From positions 1,178,001 to 1,242,000 of the forward strand of contig NZ_AP024109.1 in the NCBI RefSeq assembly GCF_016591715.1: DNA of 64,000 bases. The letters are read 5' to 3'. The stretch comes from Mesorhizobium sp. J8 (lineage in GTDB: Bacteria > Pseudomonadota > Alphaproteobacteria > Rhizobiales > Rhizobiaceae). Positions 56,600-64,000 of the stretch are shown here, piece by piece. The translations under genes and the position numbers were made by a program. Each line of letters begins with the position of its first letter. The stretch's first letter is position 1. The notes below the pieces were generated by a model that was given only the letters and a program-made list of their open reading frames with translations, ran no database searches and had not been told where the DNA came from.

Positions 56600-57061
56600 T
56601 CAGCCGAGAATGGCGCGGACGTCCTCGAAGGTCCTGGCCGTTCTCAAGCCATCCAGCGCCGCGGAGTTCTGGATGGTGGCCATGACGGTCTGCAGCGTGT
56701 CAATCTGCTTGTCCTTGTCATTGATGGCAAGCAGGAAGACGAAGCCCACCGGCAGCTTCTCGTCGGGATCTTCCATATTGGCGAAGATGACGGGCCGCTT
56801 GAGCGTGCCCATCGCGACCCCGGGCTTCAGCACGTGTTCGGGGTCGGTATGCGGTACCGCGACATTGTCGGCACGCTCCAGCGGCAGGCCTGTCGGGATC
56901 GTCATTTCGCGTCGCACGACGGCGTCGGCGTAGCTGCTCTTGACATAGCCCAGCGCCTCCAGCCTGGAGGCCAGGATGCGGATGATCTCCTCATTGGTCG
57001 AGGCGTCGGAGCCAAGGACGACCGCCTCGGGGTCCAGCAGTTGGATCAGGCTGTTCGACAA
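56600..57061 (-). CDS. PTS EIIA component (fructose/mannitol-type EIIA-2)
   Basis: 153 residues, PTS_EIIA_2 fold. The phosphorylated His lies in NVAVPHTDPEHV near residue 71. The N-terminus has STNEEIIRILASRLEALGYV, and the C-terminus FVFLLAINDKDKQIDTLQTV. The start is a TTG at 57061, preceded by GGAG. It receives phosphate from HPr; no EI or HPr gene is in the window. Confidence 0.9.
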   Translation of the reverse strand: MSNSLIQLLDPEAVVLGSDASTNEEIIRILASRLEALGYVKSSYADAVVRREMTIPTGLPLERADNVAVPHTDPEHVLKPGVAMGTLKRPVIFANMEDPDEKLPVGFVFLLAINDKDKQIDTLQTVMATIQNSAALDGLRTARTFEDVRAILG

Positions 57062-57136
57062 GGGCTACTCCATTCGATGCGGACCGTGCGCCCGCCGCTT
57101 CGGCTTTGGGCGCACGATCATTCAGTTCAAGCTGGC

Positions 57137-58543
57137 TCAGGCAGCGCCTTCGGCCGGCTCGTCCTCGGCACCGGCGGCGCGTTCCCAGCCGAGCGGATTG
57201 CGGCGGTAGAACAGGAACAGCGCCGCGATGACCACCGCGATGACGACGATGCCGATCACGCCGAGCGCCTGGATCGCTTCGATGATCACATAGGGAACCC
57301 AGAGGAAGCCGTCGACCACCGAAGTGATCTGCAGCGCATCCGCCGGCAGCTTGAAGCCCGACGCGACGGCAGCGCTCGTGAACAGCGGCGCCAGTGCGTT
57401 GGCGACATAGAAGCCGACGGCGAGCGTCACCGTGCCGATCACCACCATGCGGAAGACGTTGCCCCTGACCAGGGGCGCGGTCATCGCGACGATGAAGGGG
57501 ATGACGGCAAGGTCGGCGAACAGGATGACACGGTTGCCGGGCAGGATGATCGACAGGATGATGGCTATCGGCACCAGGATCAGCGACGACGAGATCGCCG
57601 CCGGATGGCCGATCAGGATGGCGGAGTCGAGCCCGACCAGCAGCTCGCGGTCGCCGGTGCGCTTGCGCACGAATTCCTGCGCGGCGTCCGAAACCGGGAG
57701 CAGGCCTTCCATCAGGATCTTCACCATGCGCGGCAGAAGCAGCATCACCGCCGCCAGCGTCATGCCGGTGCCGAGCACCTTGGCCAGCACCGTGCCGAGG
57801 TCGCCGGCGTTGTAGAAGGCGATCAGGCCGAGCACCAGGCCGATGATCAGCCCGAGTATCACCGGCTCACCGAAGACGCCGAAGCGGCGCTCGATGGTCT
57901 CGGTGCTGATGTTGATACGGTTGATCCCAGGGATTCGATCCATGATCCAGTTGAGGATGATGGCGATCGGTAGGATCTGCGCCGAGGCGAGATGCGGCAC
58001 CGAAATGCCGGGCACGCCGTAGAACTGCTGCACCGCGCGCGCCGACCAGTCGGCAAAGAGCAGGGCAAGTGCCGCGACAAGCGCGGCGATGATGATGCCG
58101 TAGGCCAGGTTGTTGGTGGCGGCGACAACCAGCGAGCCGACGAAGGCGAAATGCCAGAAGTTCCAGACGTCGACATTGAGCGTGCGTGTCATGCGCGTCA
58201 ACAGAAGCGCGATGTTGACCAGGATGCCGACCGGGATGACCCAGAGGCCGACCGACGAGCCGAAGGCGATCGCGGCGGCGGACGGCCAGCCGACATCGAT
58301 GATGTCGCGATGGATCCCGGTGTTGGTGACGATCGCCTTGGCGACATCGCCGATCGATGTGAACATCAGCCCGAGCACGAGGTTGATGCCGATGAAGGCG
58401 ACGCCGATCGTGATGGCCGCGCGGAATGCCTTGCTGACCTTGGCTCCAAGGACCACGGCGATGATGAAAATGACGATCGGCAAAAGCACTGTCGCGCCGA
58501 GCGTGTCGATGGCGCCTTTTAAGCCTGCAAGTATGGTGTCCAT
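57137..58543 (-). CDS. PTS EIIC component, galactitol type
   Basis: 468 residues, strongly hydrophobic, with about ten or more membrane segments. It resembles the GatC/SgcC branch: the early TLGATVLLPIVIFIIAVVLG helix, ISVPHLASAQILPIAIILNW, the ERRFGVFGEPVILGLIIGLV region, and LVGLDSAILIGHPAAISSSL. The ATG at 58543 follows GGGGAGG. It is the sugar-translocating channel of the EIIA/EIIB set downstream. Gene order C-A-B on the minus strand; no kinase or aldolase follows. Confidence 0.9.
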   Translation of the reverse strand: MDTILAGLKGAIDTLGATVLLPIVIFIIAVVLGAKVSKAFRAAITIGVAFIGINLVLGLMFTSIGDVAKAIVTNTGIHRDIIDVGWPSAAAIAFGSSVGLWVIPVGILVNIALLLTRMTRTLNVDVWNFWHFAFVGSLVVAATNNLAYGIIIAALVAALALLFADWSARAVQQFYGVPGISVPHLASAQILPIAIILNWIMDRIPGINRINISTETIERRFGVFGEPVILGLIIGLVLGLIAFYNAGDLGTVLAKVLGTGMTLAAVMLLLPRMVKILMEGLLPVSDAAQEFVRKRTGDRELLVGLDSAILIGHPAAISSSLILVPIAIILSIILPGNRVILFADLAVIPFIVAMTAPLVRGNVFRMVVIGTVTLAVGFYVANALAPLFTSAAVASGFKLPADALQITSVVDGFLWVPYVIIEAIQALGVIGIVVIAVVIAALFLFYRRNPLGWERAAGAEDEPAEGAA

Positions 58544-58853
58544 TCTACCTCCCCAGGGGCATCGGCTTCGGCTCGAAGCGCGATGATGCCCGCAATTCAA
58601 CGACGCCCCGGCCCTCCCGGCCAAGGCGCTCCCCACTCGCTGACCAGACAAGCAGGTTCAGTCGAATGAATGAACATTTGCTTTTGTCAGCGAACGAAAG
58701 TTTTATCCGGGTGGCCTATGCCAAAGTCAACCGGCAATCCTTGGGCCAAAGGGAAACCCACCGATTGTTTGGGGAAACCGGTTAGGGGGCATGGCAATCG
58801 TCAATAATGCCCTTAGCAGGCTAGGCACGCCGTTGGTCGGATAGGGTAGGGTG
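58544..58853. promoter_or_regulatory. Upstream region of the PTS operon
   Basis: 310 bases between proC and the EIIC gene with no convincing gene. Around 58665-58705 there are repeated GAAC words (TGAATGAACATTTG, then GCGAACGAAAGTTTT), the kind of half-site used by DeoR-family sugar repressors. This is suggestive only; no regulator gene is adjacent. Confidence 0.35.
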
Positions 58854-59669
58854 CTACTTGCCCAGCTCGATGGACCTGAGCCGCGCGGCTTCCACGGCTT
58901 CGGTCACGAGCTTCGTCAGCCGGTCGCCGCCCATCAGCACGGCAAGCGCGGCGGCGGTGGTGCCGTTGGGGCTGGTCACCTGCTGGCGCAGCACGCCCGG
59001 CTCCTCGTCCGCTTCGGCGGCGAGCGAGGCGGCGCCGAAGACGGTCTGCATAGCAAGCAGCTTGGCGGCCTCGGCCGGCAGGCCGGCCTTCTCGGCCGCG
59101 ACCGTCAGCGCCTCGATGAAGTGGAAGATATAGGCTGGCCCGGAGCCGGAGACGGCCGTAACGGCATCCATCAAGCCCTCGTCGTCGATCGTCGTCACGA
59201 CGCCGCTGGCCGAAAGCAGCTCAAGGACGAAGCGCCGGACGTCGTCGGAGACCAGCGGATTGGAAAACACCACCATCATGCCCTTGCCGATCGCGGCAGG
59301 CGTGTTCGGCATGCAGCGGATCACCGGTGCAAGCTCGCCCAGGATTTCCTCGAAGGTCGCGACCGGCGTGCCGGCGGCGATGCTGAGAAAGCTGGTCCTG
59401 CCGTCGCCGAAGCGCTTGTATTGCGCCGTCACCTCGCGGATCACCTGCGGTTTCACCGCGATGACGACGAGGTCGGGCACGGCATCGGCCGGAATGTCGG
59501 CGGCATCGGCCGCGGTGCGGCAGCCGAGATGCTCGGCGCGGCTTCGCAGTTCCGCATTGGGCTCGACCACGAACACCGCTTGCGGCTCGAGCTTGGCGGA
59601 TTTCAGCCAGCCTGAGAGCATGGCGTACCCCATGTTGCCGCAGCCGGCCAGAACGAGCCTGATCGTCAT
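58854..59669 (-). CDS. proC: Pyrroline-5-carboxylate reductase
   Basis: 271 residues. It catalyses the last step of proline synthesis using NAD(P)H. The Rossmann motif is RLVLAGCGNMGYAML at the N-terminus; VIAVKPQVIREV, VIRCMPNTPAAIGKGM, and the C-terminal signature AVTAVSGSGPAYIFHFIEAL with TVFGAASLA and QQVTSPNGTTAAAL are all present. The ATG at 59669 has GGAGG six bases before it. It appears to be a single-gene unit. Confidence 0.96.
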   Translation of the reverse strand: MTIRLVLAGCGNMGYAMLSGWLKSAKLEPQAVFVVEPNAELRSRAEHLGCRTAADAADIPADAVPDLVVIAVKPQVIREVTAQYKRFGDGRTSFLSIAAGTPVATFEEILGELAPVIRCMPNTPAAIGKGMMVVFSNPLVSDDVRRFVLELLSASGVVTTIDDEGLMDAVTAVSGSGPAYIFHFIEALTVAAEKAGLPAEAAKLLAMQTVFGAASLAAEADEEPGVLRQQVTSPNGTTAAALAVLMGGDRLTKLVTEAVEAARLRSIELGK

Positions 59670-59752
59670 GAAAGCCTCCGAAAGATGGAATTCCTTAGCT
59701 GCTTGGGCGCCGGCGGAAAAGTCCAGTTCGGTTGAGACTTATCGTCCAGCGA

Positions 59753-61072
59753 TCAGCCAGGGCGGCGCACCAGCATGGGCCGCAGCGAGACTTGTCTCAA
59801 GCCCAGCACGCCCAGCACGAAGAACAGCCAGACGGGATCGCCGCGGTGGAAGAAGAAGCTTTCCAGGAAAGCGTTCAGCGCCGTGAACAGCACCACCATC
59901 ATGAAGAAATCGCCGAGGAAGATGTTTTCCTTGCGTGCCGGGATGCGCATGTAGTCGCGCAAGGGGGCGACCAGGAAGGTGTATATTGCGACGCAGAGCG
60001 CCGGGATGCCCATAAGCACCGCGATGTCGAGATAGCCGTCATGGCCGTGCACGATGGTGCGGATGTCCCAGGGCCGGTCGAAGGGCTGGTCCTGGTTGAG
60101 CAAAAGCGGCGTCCCCCAGAAGCTTTCATAGCCGTAGCCGGTCCACGGTTTCTTCGCCAGCATGTCGCCCGCGAACTCCCAAAGCGTCGTGCGTCCCGTA
60201 TAGGTGAGGTCGGGGAAATAGATCGCCGCCAGATGCTTCACCGGCGCGATGAAGACGATGCCGAGCGTGCCGATGGCGGTCGCGACGATCGCCAGCGCGA
60301 ACAGGATCGGCGTGCCCAGCCGCATGCCGATGAGGCTGGGCAGCACGACGATCATGATCGAGAACGGCACCAGCCCGGCGGTCGTCTTGGAGCCGGTGTG
60401 GAGCATGAAGATCATTGCCGCGCAGAAGATGCCGGCGCCCCACCAGCGCTGGCTGCGCCGGAACAGATAGAGCCCGGCGAAACTGAAGCAGGCCATCACC
60501 GGCCCGGCGATGTTCTTGTGGGTGAAGACGCCGCGCCACAGACCGGCATGCTCCGGCTCCTGCGAGTCCGCGGTGTGCAGCGCCTCATGCGGGAAGACGA
60601 CTAGGCCGACATAGCAAAGGCCGATCACCACGACGGCGGTGAAGATGATCACGCGCGCGAAGGCCTCGGCGTCGCGCGGCAGCACCAGGATCGTCGCCAT
60701 GGTGATGATGCCGATCATGGTGAAGGAGGCCGCGCGCATCGCCGCGGGCGGATCGGTGGCGAGCACCACCGACAGGAAGAAGAAGCCCAGCATCAGCGCC
60801 CAGGATGGGCTCACCAGCGAGCGCACCACGCGCGGGTCGGCGAAGGCGAGCAGCGAGAAGATGGAGATCGCGCCAAGCGAGCCGAAGCCGAGCTGGTTGA
60901 CGATGTCGCCGCCGTCGCCGGTCAGTTCAGCGCCCGCCGGCTGGAAGGGCCGGAACGAGACCATGATGACGGTGAACAAAAGCGCGGCGATAGCCGTCGC
61001 CACACCTTCCCTGGTGAAGGCGGCGCCGAGCGGCGCGCGCTCAATTCTTCTCAGGCTGTCGGTACTGCTCAT
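59753..61072 (-). CDS. O-antigen ligase / ExoQ-like polysaccharide polymerase
   Basis: 439 residues, polytopic with about 11-12 membrane helices. The Wzy_C-type region contains WRGVFTHKNIAGPVMACFSF and the large loop with TYTGRTTLWEFAGDML and RTIVHGHDGYLD, typical of ExoQ/Wzy-like proteins. Such proteins polymerise or ligate lipid-linked oligosaccharides on the periplasmic face. The start is the ATG at 61072, overlapping the end of the glycosyltransferase gene upstream by 32 bases; ATG 61078 is an alternative. The context of glycosyltransferases supports exopolysaccharide synthesis. Confidence 0.88.
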   Translation of the reverse strand: MSSTDSLRRIERAPLGAAFTREGVATAIAALLFTVIMVSFRPFQPAGAELTGDGGDIVNQLGFGSLGAISIFSLLAFADPRVVRSLVSPSWALMLGFFFLSVVLATDPPAAMRAASFTMIGIITMATILVLPRDAEAFARVIIFTAVVVIGLCYVGLVVFPHEALHTADSQEPEHAGLWRGVFTHKNIAGPVMACFSFAGLYLFRRSQRWWGAGIFCAAMIFMLHTGSKTTAGLVPFSIMIVVLPSLIGMRLGTPILFALAIVATAIGTLGIVFIAPVKHLAAIYFPDLTYTGRTTLWEFAGDMLAKKPWTGYGYESFWGTPLLLNQDQPFDRPWDIRTIVHGHDGYLDIAVLMGIPALCVAIYTFLVAPLRDYMRIPARKENIFLGDFFMMVVLFTALNAFLESFFFHRGDPVWLFFVLGVLGLRQVSLRPMLVRRPG

Positions 61073-62039
61073 TGGCATATCCGAATTCGGCGAGCACCCG
61101 GCCGAGCGCGACATAGACCGGATAGAGGCCGCTCGTCAGCGAGCCGGTGCGCGCCAGCCGGACGGCGCCGCGCAACGGCGAAGCGGCGAGCAGCGCCAAG
61201 CTTTTGATGAAAACCTTGAGGCCGGCAAACGGCGTACCGGCCCGCTTCTTCTTTTCGACAAGCGTCGAGATCACGCCGTTGCGCAGGGATCGGGCGCGGA
61301 TCCAGTCGGCCTCGACGCGCCGGGCCGGCACGGTCTCGTTGACCCTTGCCTCGGCGCACCAGCCGAGCACGAAGCCTTTCTGCGCGGAACGGCTGAGGAA
61401 GTCGGAATCGCCGCCGCCCATGAAATTGAACCGAAGGTCGAGGAAGGGCGGTCCCATCGCCTTGAGCACGTTCCGACCTACCAGCAGGTTGCCGGACGAA
61501 TAGAGCGCCGGCACGCGGCCCGTTTGACGGTAGGGCGGGGCAAAGACCGGGTGGTCGGCCCATCGGGCATGCGAGGCATCGGCAAAGACGGGTACCTGCG
61601 GGCCGCCGATAATGTCGGCGTGAAGGGTCTCGGCGGCCTTGCACATACGCTCCAGCCAGTCGGGCTCGGCGATCTCGTCGTCATCGATGACCAGCAGGTG
61701 GCGAAAATTGGGAAACTGCAGGATCGCCGTCTGCCAGCCGGCATTGTAGGCGCTGCAATTGCCGCGCTCATGCGCGATGATGACAAGGCCAGGCATCTCG
61801 CCGCTTTCGAAGAGCGGCAGCACCGCCTTGGCGCCCTCGCGCGCCTCGGCCTCGTTCTCCATGACGATGACGGCGAAGCGCCGGCCGGTCCGCTGCGCCT
61901 TGAGCGAAGCCAGGGTTTCCAGCACCTGCTTGGGCCGCTTGAAGGTCGGCAGCGTCACGACCGCCTCGACGGCCTCGGCGGCAAGCCCCGGCGACCGTCC
62001 CGCGATCGATACAGAAGCGTCGGACGGCAAAGGGATCAT
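61041..62039 (-). CDS. Family 2 glycosyltransferase
   Basis: 332 residues, GT-A fold. Near the N-terminus is VEAVVTLPTFKRPKQVLETL, then the DxD-type motif in LLVIDDDEIAEPDW, GNLLVGRNVL and the FNFMGGGDSDFLSRS acceptor-region motif. A possible amphipathic or hydrophobic segment (LALLAASPLRGAV) follows near the end. The ATG at 62039 has GGAAACGG upstream; the open frame continues far upstream only as the antisense of the next gene. It probably adds a sugar to a lipid-linked oligosaccharide polymerised by the ExoQ-like protein. Confidence 0.9.
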   Translation of the reverse strand: MIPLPSDASVSIAGRSPGLAAEAVEAVVTLPTFKRPKQVLETLASLKAQRTGRRFAVIVMENEAEAREGAKAVLPLFESGEMPGLVIIAHERGNCSAYNAGWQTAILQFPNFRHLLVIDDDEIAEPDWLERMCKAAETLHADIIGGPQVPVFADASHARWADHPVFAPPYRQTGRVPALYSSGNLLVGRNVLKAMGPPFLDLRFNFMGGGDSDFLSRSAQKGFVLGWCAEARVNETVPARRVEADWIRARSLRNGVISTLVEKKKRAGTPFAGLKVFIKSLALLAASPLRGAVRLARTGSLTSGLYPVYVALGRVLAEFGYANEQYRQPEKN

Positions 62040-62207
62040 CCGTTTCCAGCAGCGTTGGTTCGAGCTTCGATAGCATCGCGGTGATAACGTTTCGTTAATC
62101 ACCTTCTCGCCCGCCTGTCGGAAAAGGCGGGTCTTCGGCGTTTGACAGTGCCATTTAATCAAGACTTCACCGCGTTTTGCTACCGGCTGCAGCCAAGGAT
62201 AGGTGAG

Positions 62208-63380
62208 ATGCATCTGCTGTTCGCCACATCGGTCGTGCCTGATGGCGCGCTCGCCTCGGGCTACGAGATCGCTAACGCCGCGATCATCGACGCGCTGCGG
62301 CGCGCCGGCGTTCGCGTGACGGTGATCGGCTTCATCTGGCCGGGCAAGGCTCCCTCCGATCCGCAAAACACCATCGTGCTCGACGCCATCGAGGTCCGCA
62401 CCGAAAGCGCTTCGGCTTTGCGGAAACTTACCTGGCTGGGCAAGGCGGTTCTCTCCGGCCTTACCTTTTCGTCCGCCAAACTGCGTGTCGTTTCCGACGC
62501 CGAGGTTCGCGCCGCGATCGATCGCGCCGGTCCCTTCGACGGCTATGTCCTGAATTCGGTGCAGTTCGCCGGCGCCTTCGAGAAGGTCCTCGCCGATCAT
62601 CCATTCGTCTTCGTCGCGCACAATGTCGAGCACCGCTCGGCCGAGGAGAACGCGGCCGCGGCCGGCAGCGCGCTGCAGCGGTGGATGTTCCGCCGCGAGG
62701 CCAGACTCCTCAAGGTCATGGAAGAGCGTCTCTGCAGCGCCGCGCGCTTTGTCTTCACGCTGGCCGAGGAAGATCGCGCGGCACTCGGCGTCGCCTCCGA
62801 CACACGCTCGGCGGTGCTGCCGCTGGTGACCCGCGCGCAGGCGCCGGCAAGCAAGGCCAAGCGCCATATCGATTGCGACGCCTCGCTGATCGGCACCTGG
62901 ACCTGGCAGCCCAACCGCATCGGCCTCGACTGGTTCCTGACCAAGGTCGTGCCGCATCTGAAGCCGGATTTCCGCATCAGGATCGCCGGCAACATGCCTT
63001 CCGGCGTCAGCTCGCCGCATCCCGGCGTTTCCTTCGTCGGCAGGGTTCCGGATGCGCAGGCCTTCGTGCGCGGCGCCGCCGTAATTCCCTTGATCAGCAT
63101 CGCCGGCAGCGGGGTGCAGTTGAAGACCATCGAGACCTTCGAGCTCGGCCTCCCGTCCGTCGCCACCAGCCGCTCGCTGCGCGGCATCGGCTATCGTCCG
63201 GACAATTGCGTGGTGACCGACGATCCGATCGCTTTCGCCGCCGCCCTCCAGGCGGCCGCCGCCAATGTCCGCGATGTCGATGGCAGCGCCTTCCACCGCC
63301 GCCAGCTCAAGGCGCTCGACGCGGCGATCGGGCTTGGCCTGGAGAAGCTCGGCGCCGTCAGGCAGGAGGTCGCCGCATGA
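62208..63380 (+). CDS. GT4-like glycosyltransferase
   Basis: 390 residues, GT-B-like. It begins MHLLFATSVVPDGALASGYE, with HNVEHRSAEENAA in the acceptor half, and in the donor half GTWTWQPNRIGLDWFL, VSFVGRVPDAQAFVRGA and IAGSGVQLKTIETFELGLPSV, the E-x7-E-like nucleotide-sugar region. The ATG at 62208 follows AAGGATAGGTGAG; an upstream start at 62142 lacks support. It is divergent from the GT2 gene and coupled by ATGA to the WecG-like gene. Confidence 0.88.
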   Translation: MHLLFATSVVPDGALASGYEIANAAIIDALRRAGVRVTVIGFIWPGKAPSDPQNTIVLDAIEVRTESASALRKLTWLGKAVLSGLTFSSAKLRVVSDAEVRAAIDRAGPFDGYVLNSVQFAGAFEKVLADHPFVFVAHNVEHRSAEENAAAAGSALQRWMFRREARLLKVMEERLCSAARFVFTLAEEDRAALGVASDTRSAVLPLVTRAQAPASKAKRHIDCDASLIGTWTWQPNRIGLDWFLTKVVPHLKPDFRIRIAGNMPSGVSSPHPGVSFVGRVPDAQAFVRGAAVIPLISIAGSGVQLKTIETFELGLPSVATSRSLRGIGYRPDNCVVTDDPIAFAAALQAAAANVRDVDGSAFHRRQLKALDAAIGLGLEKLGAVRQEVAA

Positions 63381-64000
63381 ACATGCACACCGCGCGCGCC
63401 GCCTTCGGCTTCGACACGCTCAAGACCATTCTGGGCATTCCGGTGTTGGCCATTCGCTGGGACGAGGCCATCGCTCTGCTCACCCGGCTGATCGACGAGC
63501 GCCGCTTCACCAAGGTGAGCTTCCTCAACGCCCATAATGCCAACCTTGCCTGCACCGACCCGGTGTTCGCCGAGGCCCTGGAAAACTTCCTGATCCTCCC
63601 CGATGGCATCGGCGTCGACATGGCGGCAAAGCTGCTTTACGGCGCGCCTTTCCCGAGCAATCTCAACGGCACGGACTTCATTCCGGCCTTCCTGCAGGCC
63701 TCGTCGCATCCGCTGACGGTGGCGCTGCTCGGCACGACGCGCGCCAATGCCGAAGCGGCATGCGCGAAGCTGTCGACGCTCGCCATGCAGCACAATTTCG
63801 TCGTCATCCATGACGGCTTCTTCTCCGCTGCCGAGGAGCCGGCGATCCTCGAGCGCATCGCCAGCCTGCGGCCGGATGTGCTGCTTGTCGCCATGGGCGT
63901 GCCGCGCCAGGAATTGTGGATCGAGCGCCACATCGACAGCCGCCATTGCACGCTGCCGGTGGCCGTCGGAGCGTTGCTCGATTTCATGAGCGGCTCGGTG
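63377..64000 (+). CDS. WecG/TagA/CpsF-family glycosyltransferase (partial)
   Basis: At least 208 residues; it runs off the window. Family features are present: GIPVLAIRWDEAIALLTRLI, FLNAHNANLACTDP, LILPDGIGVDMAAKLL, NGTDFIPAFLQ and the DVLLVAMGVPRQELWIERH signature. These enzymes (GT26) transfer sugars such as ManNAcA or GlcA to lipid-linked precursors of surface polysaccharides. It overlaps the previous gene by four bases (ATGA), so the two form one operon. Confidence 0.92.
   Translation, partial: MNMHTARAAFGFDTLKTILGIPVLAIRWDEAIALLTRLIDERRFTKVSFLNAHNANLACTDPVFAEALENFLILPDGIGVDMAAKLLYGAPFPSNLNGTDFIPAFLQASSHPLTVALLGTTRANAEAACAKLSTLAMQHNFVVIHDGFFSAAEEPAILERIASLRPDVLLVAMGVPRQELWIERHIDSRHCTLPVAVGALLDFMSGSV

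Noticed and set aside
62040..63296. N-terminal extension of the GT2 glycosyltransferase to 751 residues
   Set aside because: The added part is antisense to the GT4 gene and has no domain; the ATG at 62039 with a ribosome site gives a normal GT2 length.

Overview
The window looks like chromosomal DNA of a Mesorhizobium-like alphaproteobacterium (Hyphomicrobiales/Phyllobacteriaceae). The evidence is uniformly high GC, the block murA - DUF2948 - hisD - UPF0262 - phosphatase - infA - maf - yacG - tRNA-Phe, many REP-like palindromes typical of that group, and a Tad pilus locus with a CtrA-type box upstream of the pilins. No rRNA, CRISPR array or intact insertion sequence was seen.

Layout. (1) 0.1-11.5 kb: an IclR regulator divergent from a catabolic and uptake operon (class III aminotransferase, two SDR dehydrogenases, a YtcJ-like amidohydrolase, a CobW-type GTPase, and a branched-chain-amino-acid-type ABC transporter in which one permease is fused to one ATPase). 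(2) 11.5-18.2 kb: housekeeping genes on the minus strand from murA to yacG, interrupted by REP palindromes. A degraded phage-integrase fragment lies just beyond the 3' end of tRNA-Phe. (3) 18.4-22.8 kb: tRNA-Thr, an aldehyde dehydrogenase, a membrane protein with a degenerate GGDEF domain, a nuclease-like protein and a small membrane protein. (4) 22.8-37.1 kb: a complete-looking Flp/Tad pilus locus in two divergent transcription units. The minus unit has two pilins, cpaB, cpaC, a small lipoprotein, three TadE/TadG-like genes, cpaE, and then an L,D-transpeptidase and a membrane-anchored coiled-coil protein. The plus unit has cpaF, tadB, tadC, tadD, a prepilin peptidase and then a fatty-acid-hydroxylase-like gene. 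(5) 37.1-39.1 kb: a periplasmic-binding-fold lipoprotein resembling PBP activators, and a small secreted protein. (6) 39.2-54.5 kb: a Lap-like adhesion module made of a 2742-residue repeat adhesin with a type I secretion C-terminus, a LapG-like periplasmic cysteine protease, a ribbon-helix-helix protein, and the secretion adaptor, ABC exporter and TolC-family channel. (7) 54.9-58.5 kb: a COG4091-type oxidoreductase and a galactitol-type PTS (EIIB, EIIA, EIIC). (8) 58.8-64.0 kb: proC and a polysaccharide cluster (ExoQ/O-antigen-ligase-like protein, three glycosyltransferases, the last cut by the window end).

How it works together. Regions 4 to 6 and 8 all concern the cell surface: pilus, wall remodelling, a giant surface adhesin and polysaccharide. 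The most interesting points are the wall enzyme built into the Tad operon, the Lap-like adhesin module with no LapD-type receptor beside it, the near-perfect 828-bp repeats of the adhesin, and the CtrA-type promoter arrangement of the pilins. All functional statements rest on reading motifs by eye; no database search was run.
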